NCBI RefSeq assembly: GCF_000614065.1
Contig: NZ_BAKG01000022.1
Span: 1 to 42,198 of the forward strand
Source of the DNA: Prevotella dentasini JCM 15908
Lineage (GTDB): Bacteria; Bacteroidota; Bacteroidia; Bacteroidales; Bacteroidaceae
Direction: 5' to 3'
DNA: 42,198 nucleotides
The notes beneath the pieces are model-generated. The model made no database searches, had not been told where the DNA came from, and was given only the letters and a program-made list of their open reading frames with translations. Made by a program: the position numbers and the translations under genes. Positions 21,437-29,691 of this stretch are shown here, piece by piece. Position 1 is the first letter of the stretch. Each line of letters opens with the position of its first letter.

Positions 21437-21749
21437 GGTAAAACACAGGCTAATCATTATTTCTCAATAGTCTGTCTCTCACCGCATTACATTCTCGCTT
21501 CCTCCATAGCGGCAAGGGCTGGCCACAACGGGACATTGAATAGGTTTGTAAAAACATTTCACATCCGAAAAAATGCCCGTATCCTCTCAGGAATGTTCAT
21601 ACCGGATGTGCCTTCCATTCGTCGCCAAGGTGCATAAGACCGCATATTGCGGCATCACTCCCCCGGGGAGGCTGCCCGCGGCACGCGTCGTCGTGAAAGT
21701 TTTCAGCCTCATCTAAATGGGTACAGACTCCAAAAAACAATCCCATAAT

Positions 21750-21780
21750 TTTGCACTTCGCCCGATTTAGTGTATCTTTG
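21750..21780 (+). promoter_or_regulatory. Bacteroidetes-type promoter almost touching the next start codon
   Basis: TTTG (21750-21753), 19 bases, TATCTTTG (21773-21780) matches the consensus exactly. The ATG of the next gene begins only five bases later, at 21786, so the transcript should be leaderless or nearly so. Confidence 0.75.
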
Positions 21781-21785
21781 TAGCT

Positions 21786-22410
21786 ATGAACGTACAAGAA
21801 GCACAGAACATCAGATGGAGTAAAAACATCATAATAGCCGATGGCGATTACATCGGCCGCGTGGCTTTCGACCTCATCGTCAACTTTGAACGGATGCTGA
21901 ACCGCCGTATTCCGGCTGTTGATTTCAGTCAGTGGGCCGTTGATATAGCTCTTGACGGCCGGCTGAAACCGGGTAGGCACGAGACGCAGGTGGTTCTTCT
22001 GCACGACAGGAAGAATCCCAAGTTGGAGAATTTCTCCCCTGCCGATTACGACAACGAGCTGAACGGACAGGCCTTCCAAGACCCGCAGATGGGTGAGTTC
22101 ATCATCAATGCCATACCGACTGGCGAGGAAGCAAGCAACAAGGAGGATGTTTTGCTCGACTTGCTGAAGACGCTCCTCAGCCACGAGGAGGTCAGGCGGA
22201 TTATGATTGTGCCGGATGGAGAGGACGGACAGCTTTTAGGCAGTCTCCGCTCGACTCCGGGATGTGGACGATGAGCAGAAACACATCACGCTTTTCACGA
22301 TGCAGCCGGTAGGGGGCGGAAACTTCAAGCAGGAGATACTTGGCTATTCGCTTCTTAATGCAATGGGCATCTCTGCTTCCGAGATAGACAACAAAATAGG
22401 AAACAAGTAA
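21786..22410 (+). CDS. Uncharacterised cytosolic protein, possibly DUF6621-like (frameshifted in this sequence)
   Basis: I do not know a function. The protein starts MNVQEAQNIRWSKNIIIADGDYIG. It is acidic, has no signal peptide or membrane segment, and is about 208 residues after repair. From memory it resembles a Bacteroidota family of about 200 residues (DUF6621), a weak assignment. The first frame ends at 22274, but a second frame continues sensibly as DVDDEQKHITLFTMQPVGGG and ends at 22410 in EIDNKIGNK. Loss of a CG from CCGCGGG near 22256-22261 would join them. A consensus promoter ends five bases before the ATG. The next gene starts 84 bases downstream. Confidence 0.65.
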
Positions 22411-22450
22411 AAATAAGAACAATAAAATCCCCCATCAAAACATACCGATG

Positions 22451-22494
22451 CCCTTTCTCTATTCGAGAGGGGGAATAGGGGGGAGTTTCAGACT
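22451..22494 (+). repeat. G-rich hairpin element (copy 1) before the gene at 22495
   Basis: CCCTTTCTC (22451-22459), loop TATTC, GAGAGGGGG (22465-22473), then AATA and GGGGGGAG (22478-22485 region), ending about ten bases before the ATG. TTTCAGACT follows the G run. The reverse complement carries AGTCTGA...CTCCCCCC, shared with copies before recA and lpxB. Confidence 0.65.
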
Positions 22495-23732
22495 ATGGGA
22501 AAAGTTTTAATGATTGGCGCAGGTGGCGTGGCTACCGTAGCGCTTTTAAGATTGTCCAGAATCAGGACGTATTCACGGAGTTTATGATTGCAAGCCGCCG
22601 CAAGGAGAAATGCGACGAGCTGGTGAAGTCTATCCACGACAAGGGCTACAAGGCTGACATCAGGACAGCACAGGTAGACGCTGACGATGTGGAGCAGCTG
22701 AAGGCCCTCTTCAGCTCATTCAAGCCGCAGTTGGTGATTAATCTTGCACTGCCCTATCAGGACCTGACCATCATGGATGCCTGTCTGGCTTGTGGGTGCA
22801 ACTATCTTGACACCGCCAACTATGAGCCGAAAGACGAGGCGCATTTCGAGTACAGCTGGCAGTGGGCGTACAAGGACAAGTTCGAGAAGGCGGGTCTGAC
22901 GGCTATCCTCGGTTGCGGCTTCGACCCGGGCGTGTCGCAGGCATATACGGCATACGCTGCCAAGCACCACTTCGACGAGATTCACTATCTTGACATCGTT
23001 GACTGTAATGCCGGAAACCATCATAAGGCTTTCGCCACCAACTTCAACCCGGAAATCAATATCCGGGAGATTACCCAAAAGGGACTCTACTACGAAGATG
23101 GCAAATGGATTGAGACAGAGCCTTTGGCAGTACATCAGGACTTGAATTATCCGAATATCGGCCCTCGAGACTCTTATCTCATGCACCACGAGGAACTGGA
23201 GTCGCTCGTAAAGAACTACCCGACCATCAAGCGTGCCCGCTTTTGGATGACGTTTGGTCAGCAGTATCTTACCTATCTTGACTGTATTCAGAACCTCGGC
23301 ATGAGCCGTATTGATGAAATCGAATACGAGGCACCATTGGCCGACGGCTCGGGAAAGACTGCTAAGGTGAAGATTGTCCCGCTTCAGTTCCTCAAGGCTG
23401 TATTGCCAAATCCGCAGGACCTCGGAGAGAATTACGACGGTGAAACCTCCATTGGCTGCCGCATCCGTGGTGTCAAGGACGGCAGGGAGCAGACCTACTA
23501 TATCTATAACAACTGCAAGCATCAGGATGCCTACAACGAGACGGGCATGCAGGGGGTCAGCTATACGACGGGCGTACCGGCTATGGCAGGTGCGATGATG
23601 TTCTTCAAGGGTCTCTGGAACAAGCCGGGGGTATGGAATGTCGAGGACTTCGACCCGGATCCATTCTTGCAGGTGCTCAACGAGCAGGGACTGCCGTGGC
23701 ATGAGCAGTTCAATGTTGATATTGAGCTGTAA
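22495..23732 (+). CDS. Saccharopine dehydrogenase-family enzyme, probably carboxynorspermidine dehydrogenase (frameshifted in this sequence)
   Basis: The N terminus MGKVLMIGAGGVATVA is a Rossmann dinucleotide-binding loop. The protein follows the saccharopine-dehydrogenase fold throughout, with LGCGFDPGVSQAYTAYAAKH in the middle. In Bacteroidota such proteins of about 400 residues usually make carboxynorspermidine or carboxyspermidine for polyamine synthesis; that substrate assignment is inference. The frame from ATG at 22495 fails at about 22541. One lost G (GCGGCTTTT read as GCGCTTTT) gives AAFKIVQNQDVFTEFMIASR and joins the long frame to 23732, 412 residues in all. A G-rich hairpin element with GGGGAG lies ten bases before the ATG and may serve as ribosome binding site. 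Confidence 0.85.
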
Positions 23733-23742
23733 GGCTTCCTTC

Positions 23743-23767
23743 CTATCCTCCTGAAAGGAGGTGGACG
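23743..23767. repeat. Short hairpin resembling the G-rich element, downstream of the gene at 22495
   Basis: CCTCC (23747-23751), loop TGAAA, GGAGG (23757-23761) lies just after the stop codon at 23732. It resembles the stem of the element before recA but lacks the trailing second G run, so its membership is uncertain. It could also act as a weak 3'-end hairpin. Confidence 0.4.
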
Positions 23768-23872
23768 AACGGACTTGCTGAGAACATTCATCCATCATTC
23801 ATATTAACAAACAATTGTCTCACATCCCTTTTGTGGGATAACTTCAGACTCGGCCCCCGCGAGATAAGAATT

Positions 23873-23906
23873 CCCTCCTTTCGGAGGGGGACGGGGGAGG
23901 CTAATT
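23873..23906 (+). repeat. G-rich hairpin element (copy 2) providing the recA ribosome binding site
   Basis: CCCTCC (23873-23878), tetraloop TTTC, GGAGGG (23883-23888), then ACGGGGGAGG. The final GGAGG (23896-23900) is a full Shine-Dalgarno match six bases before the recA ATG. That is unusual in a phylum that rarely uses such sites. TTCAGACT occurs nearby at 23843-23850, as in copy 1. Confidence 0.7.
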
Positions 23907-24911
23907 ATGTCAGAAACAAACGAAGGAAAACTGAAAGCATTGCAGGCTGCAATGTCGAAGATAGAGAAAGATTTCGGTAAAGGGTCCATCATGCGCATGG
24001 GCGACGAACAGATAGAGAACGTAGAGGTAATCCCGACGGGCAGCGTCGCCCTCGACACCGCACTGGGTGTAGGCGGCTATCCACGCGGACGAATCATAGA
24101 GATTTACGGGCCGGAGAGTTCCGGCAAGACGACACTGGCTATCCACGCCATTGCCGAGGCACAGAAGCAGGGGGGGATTGCTGCCTTCATTGACGCGGAA
24201 CACGCTTTCGACCGCTTCTATGCCGAGAAACTCGGAGTAGATGTAGACAACCTCTGGATTTCGCAGCCGGACAATGGAGAGCAGGCTTTGGAGATTGCCG
24301 ACCAGCTTATCCGCTCGTCCGCTATTGACATTCTCGTCGTTGATTCCGTGGCTGCACTGACACCGAAGAAGGAGATTGAGGGCGACATGGGCGACTCTGC
24401 CGTTGGTCTACAGGCCCGACTGATGAGTCAGGCACTGCGTAAGCTCACTTCCACCATCTCCAAGACCAACACTTGCTGCATCTTCATCAACCAATTGCGT
24501 GAGAAGATAGGCGTAATGTTTGGCAATCCCGAGACAACCACGGGTGGAAACGCGCTGAAGTTCTACAGCTCTGTACGCCTTGACATCCGCCGTGTTACGA
24601 GTATCAAGGATGGAGACCAAGTTATCGGAAACCAAGTGCGCGTAAAGGTGGTAAAGAATAAGGTGGCTCCTCCTTTCCGCAAGGCTGAGTTCGAGATTAC
24701 CTTTGGCGAGGGCATTTCCAAGATTGGCGAGATTGTCGACTTGGGCGTTCAGTACAACATCATTCAGAAGAGTGGCAGTTGGTTCAGCTACAACGGTACG
24801 AAGCTCGCGCAGGGCCGCGATGCTACCAAGACGATGATAAAGGACAATCCTGAACTTGCCGAGGAGCTGGAAGGACTCATTAAGCAGGCGATTGCAGAGA
24901 AAGAGAAATAA
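23907..24911 (+). CDS. recA: Recombinase RecA
   Basis: RecA forms the ATP-dependent filament for homologous recombination and for SOS co-protease activity. The 334 residues fit the family. Walker A is GPESSGKTT (about residues 69-77), Walker B is [12 protein letters not shown], and loop L2 is seen as [20 protein letters not shown]. The C-terminal domain ends [13 protein letters not shown]. The start [20 protein letters not shown] is preceded by a strong GGAGG. No consensus promoter is apparent in the 174 bases upstream, so it may be read partly from the preceding gene. Confidence 0.98.
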   Translation: MSETNEGKLKALQAAMSKIEKDFGKGSIMRMGDEQIENVEVIPTGSVALDTALGVGGYPRGRIIEIYGPESSGKTTLAIHAIAEAQKQGGIAAFIDAEHAFDRFYAEKLGVDVDNLWISQPDNGEQALEIADQLIRSSAIDILVVDSVAALTPKKEIEGDMGDSAVGLQARLMSQALRKLTSTISKTNTCCIFINQLREKIGVMFGNPETTTGGNALKFYSSVRLDIRRVTSIKDGDQVIGNQVRVKVVKNKVAPPFRKAEFEITFGEGISKIGEIVDLGVQYNIIQKSGSWFSYNGTKLAQGRDATKTMIKDNPELAEELEGLIKQAIAEKEK

Positions 24912-25268
24912 GACCGCATGCCCGCCTTGCCCTATATATAATAAGGTAGGGTGGGTATATGCCTGCTACCTTGTCTATACTATAAAAACAATAAGTACAC
25001 TGTAGAGAAGAAAATTCTCCGTCTGCACAAAGCCTGATGCGGTCTTGCCGGCGCGCTCCTCGAAGGTGGAAGCGTGGCATGCGCCATGATGCAGGAAGAG
25101 ATGTCCGGATTGCTGAAGGGTAATTGAGGTTCACCCCATTCCGCGTCATTATATTGAGGATGCTGCAAGATTGTGTGTCCTGCAAGTCTGTCTGCATCAC
25201 CTGCTACTACCTATGAGATATGTGTTTCGTATGTAGTTGGTTATCAATGGGTTCAGGATAGAGGAGTG

Positions 25269-25356
25269 AAAGTGTGGAAATGATGTGGTCAAAGTGCCGT
25301 TCTCGCAGTGCGAAACCGGCACTTTGACAGTGCGAAACCGGCACTTTCGCTGTATG
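25269..25356. repeat. 22-bp-period degenerate array, locus D (4 units)
   Basis: Units start at 25269 (decayed), 25291, 25313 and 25335. Cores are AAAGTGCCGTTCT, AAACCGGCACTTT and AAACCGGCACTTT; linkers are CGCAGTGCG, GACAGTGCG and CGCTGTATG. The second and third units have opposite core orientations and fold together through the palindromic linker (25291-25307 with 25309-25325, two mismatches). It lies about 90 bases upstream of the DUF389 start. Confidence 0.8.
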
Positions 25357-25441
25357 GGGTGGGAAGGCTGAAAATTTGATGTAAGTTAGCTTTACATTCA
25401 AATTCTTTCTGTCCGTTGCCCCTTATCTTGTTTTTTTTATT

Positions 25442-25449
25442 TATATTTG
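25442..25449 (+). promoter_or_regulatory. -7 promoter box of the DUF389 gene
   Basis: TATATTTG matches TAnnTTTG and ends 12 bases before the first candidate ATG. A -33 TTTG at ideal spacing is missing; TTGC at 25416-25419 is the nearest. Confidence 0.5.
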
Positions 25450-25461
25450 TACTTAAACGAA

Positions 25462-26815
25462 ATGACTATGGAACAGAACGACAAGACACTTTGGCAGGTA
25501 GTGAAGGGATATTTCAATGCTTTGCCCGACAAGGAAGATGAAGACGAGACCATCAGGCAGATTAGCAGTGGAGTCGTCTTCCACGGTGCTAACCTGTGGA
25601 TATTAGTGTTTGCTATCTTCATCGCCTCGCTGGGGCTGAACGTCAACTCTACGGCGGTCATCATCGGTGCCATGCTCATATCGCCGCTGATGGGGCCTAT
25701 CATCGGCATGGGGCTGTCGGTGGGCATCAACGACCTCGGACTGCTGAAGCGTTCCATCAAGAATTACCTTGTGGCAACCGGCATCAGCGTGCTCACGGCG
25801 ACTATCTACTTCCTCATAACACCGCTGACCGAGGCACAGTCGGAACTTCTTGCCCGGACATCGCCGACGCTCTACGACGTGCTCATAGCCCTCTGCGGTG
25901 GTGCGGCAGGCATTTTGGCCCTTTCGACAAAGGGAAAGGGGAATGTCATTCCGGGAGTTGCCATCGCCACGGCCCTTATGCCACCGCTCTGTACAGCCGG
26001 ATACGGACTGGCGGTGGGCAACTTCTCCTATTTCTTCGGGGCGTTTTACCTCTTCTTCATCAATACGGTCTTCATAGCCTTGTCTACTTTCATCGGGGTG
26101 CGCATGCTGCGCTTCCGGCACAAGGTGTTTGTCGACGCGCTCCGGCTGGCGAAGGTGAAGCGGTACATCATCGGCATTGTGGTGCTGACGATGCTTCCGG
26201 CAGCTTACATGACGGTGCAGATTATCAGGCAGAGCGTGCTCGACAACAACACGAGAAAGTTCGTAAAGAACGAGCTGACGTTCAAGGGAACGCAGATTAT
26301 ATCGCAGAACAGGGACGAGAAGCACAAGACGCTGAACGTGGTTGCCGTTGGGAAAATCATTTCGTCCAAGGCTATTGGTAATGCCCGCGCTGATGGACGA
26401 GTATCAGTTGGACGGATACAAGCTGAATGTCATACAAGGTTCGCAGTCGGACAGCATGCTTTTCCTCAGTCAGGCCCTCAACACCGCAGCTACATCCACC
26501 GCAGCCAACCGGCAGAAACTGCTGGAGCAGGCCAATCAGATTCAGCAACTGGAGACGCAGCTGGACAGTTATGCCTCCTATGCGGAGCTGAGCAGGAGCA
26601 TCCGTGGCGAAGTGAAGGCGGTTTTCCCGTTGGTTGCCGGACTGAGCTTGTCGAACGTTACTGAGGCGCGCACCGATACGGCTGCCACCTGCCGCTACGT
26701 GATGGCGGTGATAGACAGCAGGGGAAGTCTTGCCCCTGTGGAGAGGGCGCGCCTTCAGAAGTGGCTGAAGGCACGGACAAAGGCAGACAGCCTGCGCCTG
26801 ATAGTGGTGCCTTAG
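25462..26815 (+). CDS. DUF389 family membrane protein (frameshifted in this sequence)
   Basis: DUF389 proteins are integral membrane proteins of unknown function. The N-terminal part (MTMEQNDKTLWQVVKGYFNAL) is followed by about six membrane spans, including the conserved STAVIIGAMLISPLMGPIIG and IATALMPPLCTAGYGLA. After TLNVVAVGKIISSKAIGNAR the frame fails. From about 26390 another frame continues LMDEYQLDGYKLNVIQGSQS to 26815, giving a soluble C-terminal domain. Loss of one CG from a CGCGCG run (26384-26390) explains the break; the repaired protein is about 451 residues. Start choice is between ATG 25462 and 25468. It is convergent with tnaA across a shared terminator. Confidence 0.85.
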
Positions 26816-26901
26816 CCCCGGGTGGGCGGTATGGTACGGCTGTGGTTGCCGGGTGGATATGAGGCCGCAAGGAGATGGTGCAGGAACGATAGTCTGCAAA
26901 T

Positions 26902-26940
26902 AAAAACAGGAGTACGCCTTTCGGCGTACTCCTGTTGGTT
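26902..26940. terminator. Bidirectional terminator between the DUF389 gene and tnaA
   Basis: A perfect 13-bp stem, ACAGGAGTACGCC (26906-26918) and GGCGTACTCCTGT (26923-26935), closes loop TTTC. Plus-strand reading gives a TTGGTTTTC tail. Minus-strand reading gives TTTTATTTG. It therefore serves both converging genes. Confidence 0.85.
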
Positions 26941-27044
26941 TTCAGTGTCTTTCCTTTCTCCTTGAGTGGTCTCGCCTTTGCGGCAGACGGGTGTGGGGAA
27001 ATGCGTATCCGGCAGGTTCGACTTGCGATGGCTGCAATGCCTGC

Positions 27045-28420
27045 TTATCCGAGCCGCTTCAGCTGAACGGTGAAGTGGCGCATCAGCGGAGCCTCCCATT
27101 CGATGGCAACACCTCGGGTAACGCTTTCGCGGCGGTCGAAGACATTCTTCAGTGCAGCCGCAATCACGTCGATATGGTTGTCCGTGTAGACGCGGCGGGG
27201 GATGGCCAGACGCAGGAGGTCAAGTCCGTTGAAGCGGTTCTCGTGCGTTTCGGGGTCGCGGTCGGCAAGCATGTAGCCCACCTCTACGCCACGGATGCCG
27301 GCTTCGAGGTAGAGTTCGCAGGTCAGGGTCTGTGCCGGGAACTCCTCCTTGGGCACGTGCGTGAGCACCTTGCTGGCATCTACGAAGATGGCATGGCCAC
27401 CGGCAGGACGCTGGTAGGGGATGCCGTACTCGTCGAGCTTCTTTGCCAGATATTGTACCTGATGGATGCGCGTGTCGAGCATGTCGAACTCGGTGTTCTC
27501 GTCCAGTCCCTGCGCGAGGGCATTGAGGTCGCGTCCGCTCATGCCGCCGTAGGTAACGTAGCCTTCCATCGGTATGCAGAACATCTTCGCACCCTCAAAC
27601 CATTCCTTGTTGTTGGTGGCTATGAATCCGCCCATGTTCACTATGCCGTCTTTCTTGGCCGACATCGTGGCGGCATCTGCATCGGCATACATCTCGCGTA
27701 CAATCTCCTTGATGGTCTTGTCGGCGTAGCCTCCTCGCGGACCTTTATGAAATAGGCGTTTTCGGCAAAGCGCGCGGAGTCCATTACCACTGGTACGCCA
27801 TACTTATGGCAAAGGGCGCAAGTCTCCTTGATGTTCTTCATGCTGACCGGCTGACCGCCTACGGTGTTGTTGGTAACGGTGAGCACCATGAACGGCACGT
27901 TCCCCTCGTTCTCCTTCAGCACCTTTTCGAGCTTGTTCAGGCACACGTTTCCCTTGAAGGGTACTTCCTTCTGGGTGTCCTTTGCATCGTCGGTCGTTAC
28001 GTCGATGGCGTGCGCCCGGCGGCTCTCTATGTGTCCCTTGGTCGTGTCGAAGTGGGCATTGCCCGGTATGACATTCCCCTCCTTGACGAGATACGAGAAG
28101 AGCACGTTCTCCGCTGCGCGTCCCTGATGGGTCGGGATGATGTATTTCATGCCGAGAATCTTCTGTACCATCGCCTCGAAGTTGTAGAACGAGGTGGCAC
28201 CGGCGTAGCTTTCGTCGCCCAGCATCATGGCTGCCCATTGTCGGTCGGACATGGCACCTGTGCCGCTGTCGGTCAGCAAGTCGATGTAAACCTGTTCGGC
28301 CTTGAGTTGGAATACGTTGTAGTGAGCCTCCTTGAGCCACTGTTCTCTTTCTTCGCGAGTACTTTTCTTAATTGGTTCAATCATCTTGATTTTCCAAGAT
28401 TCAGCAAATGGGATTTCCAT
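27045..28420 (-). CDS. tnaA: Tryptophanase (frameshifted in this sequence)
   Basis: A PLP enzyme that cleaves tryptophan to indole, pyruvate and ammonia. The frame from 28420 (MEIPFAESWKIKMIEPIKKS) runs to DSARFAENAYFIKVREE, then breaks near 27730. The other frame continues YADKTIKEIVREMYADADAA to 27045. One missing G restores 458 residues. Visible sites are YIDLLTDSGTGAMS, IPTHQGRAAENVL, VVMDSARFAENAYF and the PLP lysine region MSAKKDG. Tyrosine phenol-lyase is the close alternative. Its phenol-binding arginine (SMERG in that family) is valine here (GVEVGYM), which favours tryptophanase. Divergent from the ATPase gene and convergent with the DUF389 gene. Confidence 0.9.
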
Positions 28421-28614
28421 AACGTCGGTTTTAATTGATTAGTATAATGTTAATGAGAATAGACAACACCTCTATACGGCATGCAGTCCGTAGACTCCAT
28501 TCTTCATCATAAAAGGAGTGGCAAAGCGTCGCGCTCCCTGTATGTTCGGAAAGACGGTTGAAGCAATTGCATTGTTATTGCTTTGAATCGTCAGTATAAC
28601 GGGTATTATGTTCG

Positions 28615-28622
28615 CAAATATA
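28615..28622 (-). promoter_or_regulatory. -7 promoter box of tnaA
   Basis: On the minus strand TATATTTG (28622-28615) matches TAnnTTTG. No good TTTG is seen 19 bases upstream. This would give a leader of about 190 bases before the tnaA start. Confidence 0.45.
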
Positions 28623-28806
28623 CACAATTCTTTTCCATTTGCGTGCGTTTTGTTATTAAAACTTTTAGTCCGAAGCCCATTTTTTTGCTTCTTTCACTAT
28701 ATGGAAGTGTAGTGCAGGGTTTCCGGCACTTCGTTATCCGTTGCCTGAGGAGCCGTTGCCGGTACCTGCCATAAGGCGGGTATTTGAGTTAAAATGATGC
28801 GTTTTC

Positions 28807-28837
28807 ATTGCCCGTTCGGATATATTTCCTATATTTG
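28807..28837 (+). promoter_or_regulatory. Bacteroidetes-type promoter of the ATPase/DUF4435 pair
   Basis: ATTG (28807-28810, one mismatch to TTTG), 19 bases, TATATTTG (28830-28837). The ATG is 23 bases downstream, so the two genes appear to have their own promoter. Confidence 0.7.
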
Positions 28838-28860
28838 CGCTGACAAACAACAGGTAGAAT

Positions 28861-29679
28861 ATGCAGAAATATGCAGATTATATAGAGGAGATTGAGATTG
28901 ATTCGCTTTGGAGCGGAAAAAAGCACATCAAGTGGCAGCTCGACCGTAAGGTCAATGTCCTGAGCGGAATCAACGGAGTCGGGAAAAGCACCATTCTCAA
29001 CAAGGTGGTAAAAGGGCTGATGCAGGGTGGCGAATTTCCGAGCCACCTCATCAAGGGCGTCCATCTGAAGGTCTCGCCGGCCGATGCCCGGTGGATAAGG
29101 TACGACATTATCCGCTCCTTCGACCGTCCGCTGCTCAACCTCGAAGCCGTTAGCAAACTCGACTTCAACCTCGTTACCGAACTCGACTGGCAGCTCTTCC
29201 AGCTTCAGCGCAAGTACCTCGACTATCAGGTGAACATCGGCAACCGAATCATCAACACCCTACAGGGCGGCAGTCCCGACGCTGCCGAGAAAGCACACAG
29301 GCTTTCCGCACCCAAAAGGCGGTTTCAGGACATTATCGACGACCTGTTTACGGAGACGGGCAAGACCATCATCCGCACCGAGAACGAGATACGCTTCTCG
29401 CAAATCGGCGAGTCTCTCATGCCCTATCAGCTGTCGAGCGGTGAGAAGCAAATTCTTGCCATCCTGCTGACGGTGCTTGTAGAAGACTCGCTGCCCTACG
29501 TGCTGTTCATGGACGAACCCGAAGTGAGCCTGCACATCGACTGGCAGAAGCGGCTCATCGACCTCATTCTCGAGCTTAACCCCAATGTGCAGATTATACT
29601 GACGACCCATAGTCCTGCAGTGATTATGAACGGGTGGCTCGACCATGTAACCGAGGTTTCCGACATTACCGACAACTAA
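28861..29679 (+). CDS. Compact AAA/ABC-type ATPase, partner of the DUF4435 protein
   Basis: The 272-residue protein is a complete ABC-like ATPase head. Walker A is GINGVGKST (36-44), the signature is LSSGEKQ (191-197), Walker B is VLFMDE (214-219), and the H-loop is in TTHSPA (His250). No transmembrane segment or transporter domain is present, and only about 145 residues separate Walker A from the signature, so there is no long SMC-like coiled coil. It belongs with the RecF/OLD-like ATPases often paired with effector genes. The next gene starts 12 bases after the stop codon. By analogy with PARIS, where AriA is an ATPase and AriB has DUF4435, it may sense a trigger and control its partner; this is inference. 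Confidence 0.85.
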   Translation: MQKYADYIEEIEIDSLWSGKKHIKWQLDRKVNVLSGINGVGKSTILNKVVKGLMQGGEFPSHLIKGVHLKVSPADARWIRYDIIRSFDRPLLNLEAVSKLDFNLVTELDWQLFQLQRKYLDYQVNIGNRIINTLQGGSPDAAEKAHRLSAPKRRFQDIIDDLFTETGKTIIRTENEIRFSQIGESLMPYQLSSGEKQILAILLTVLVEDSLPYVLFMDEPEVSLHIDWQKRLIDLILELNPNVQIILTTHSPAVIMNGWLDHVTEVSDITDN

Positions 29680-29691
29680 AATCTCCGCGTC

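Larger units (their letters stand above)
21180..21785. other. Intergenic region between trkH and the gene at 21786
   Basis: No gene is supported in these 606 bases. It contains the hairpin at 21226-21252, the 22-bp array at 21371-21436 with its long stem-loop, and the promoter at 21750-21780. A minus-strand frame ending at 21597 is a shadow of the next gene. Confidence 0.6.
24912..25461. other. Intergenic region between recA and the DUF389 gene
   Basis: These 550 bases hold the 22-bp array (25269-25356) and a -7 box for the next gene (25442-25449). I found no gene. A minus-strand frame at 24880-25200 overlaps the recA end and looks random. No clear recA terminator was seen. Confidence 0.6.
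28421..28860. other. Divergent region between tnaA and the ATPase gene
   Basis: These 440 bases hold the tnaA leader and -7 box (minus) and the ATPase promoter (plus). Within the tnaA leader a short frame encodes MMKNGVYGLHAV, ending about 60 bases before the tnaA ATG. It has no tryptophan codon, so a TnaC-like role is not supported. Nothing else is recognisable. Confidence 0.5.

Noticed and set aside
25269..25356. CRISPR-like appearance of the periodic repeats
   Set aside because: Units are contiguous with a 22-bp period, without unique spacers, and both repeat and linker are related between units. No cas genes are present.
26342..26815. Programmed frameshifting in the DUF389 gene and the other split genes
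   Set aside because: The breaks lack slippery heptamers with downstream structure, differ in direction and site, and occur in unrelated genes. Missing bases in short runs explain them better.
27045..28420. Tyrosine phenol-lyase as the identity of the tnaA product
   Set aside because: The arginine that binds phenol in that family is replaced by valine here, as in tryptophanases, although the two families are close.
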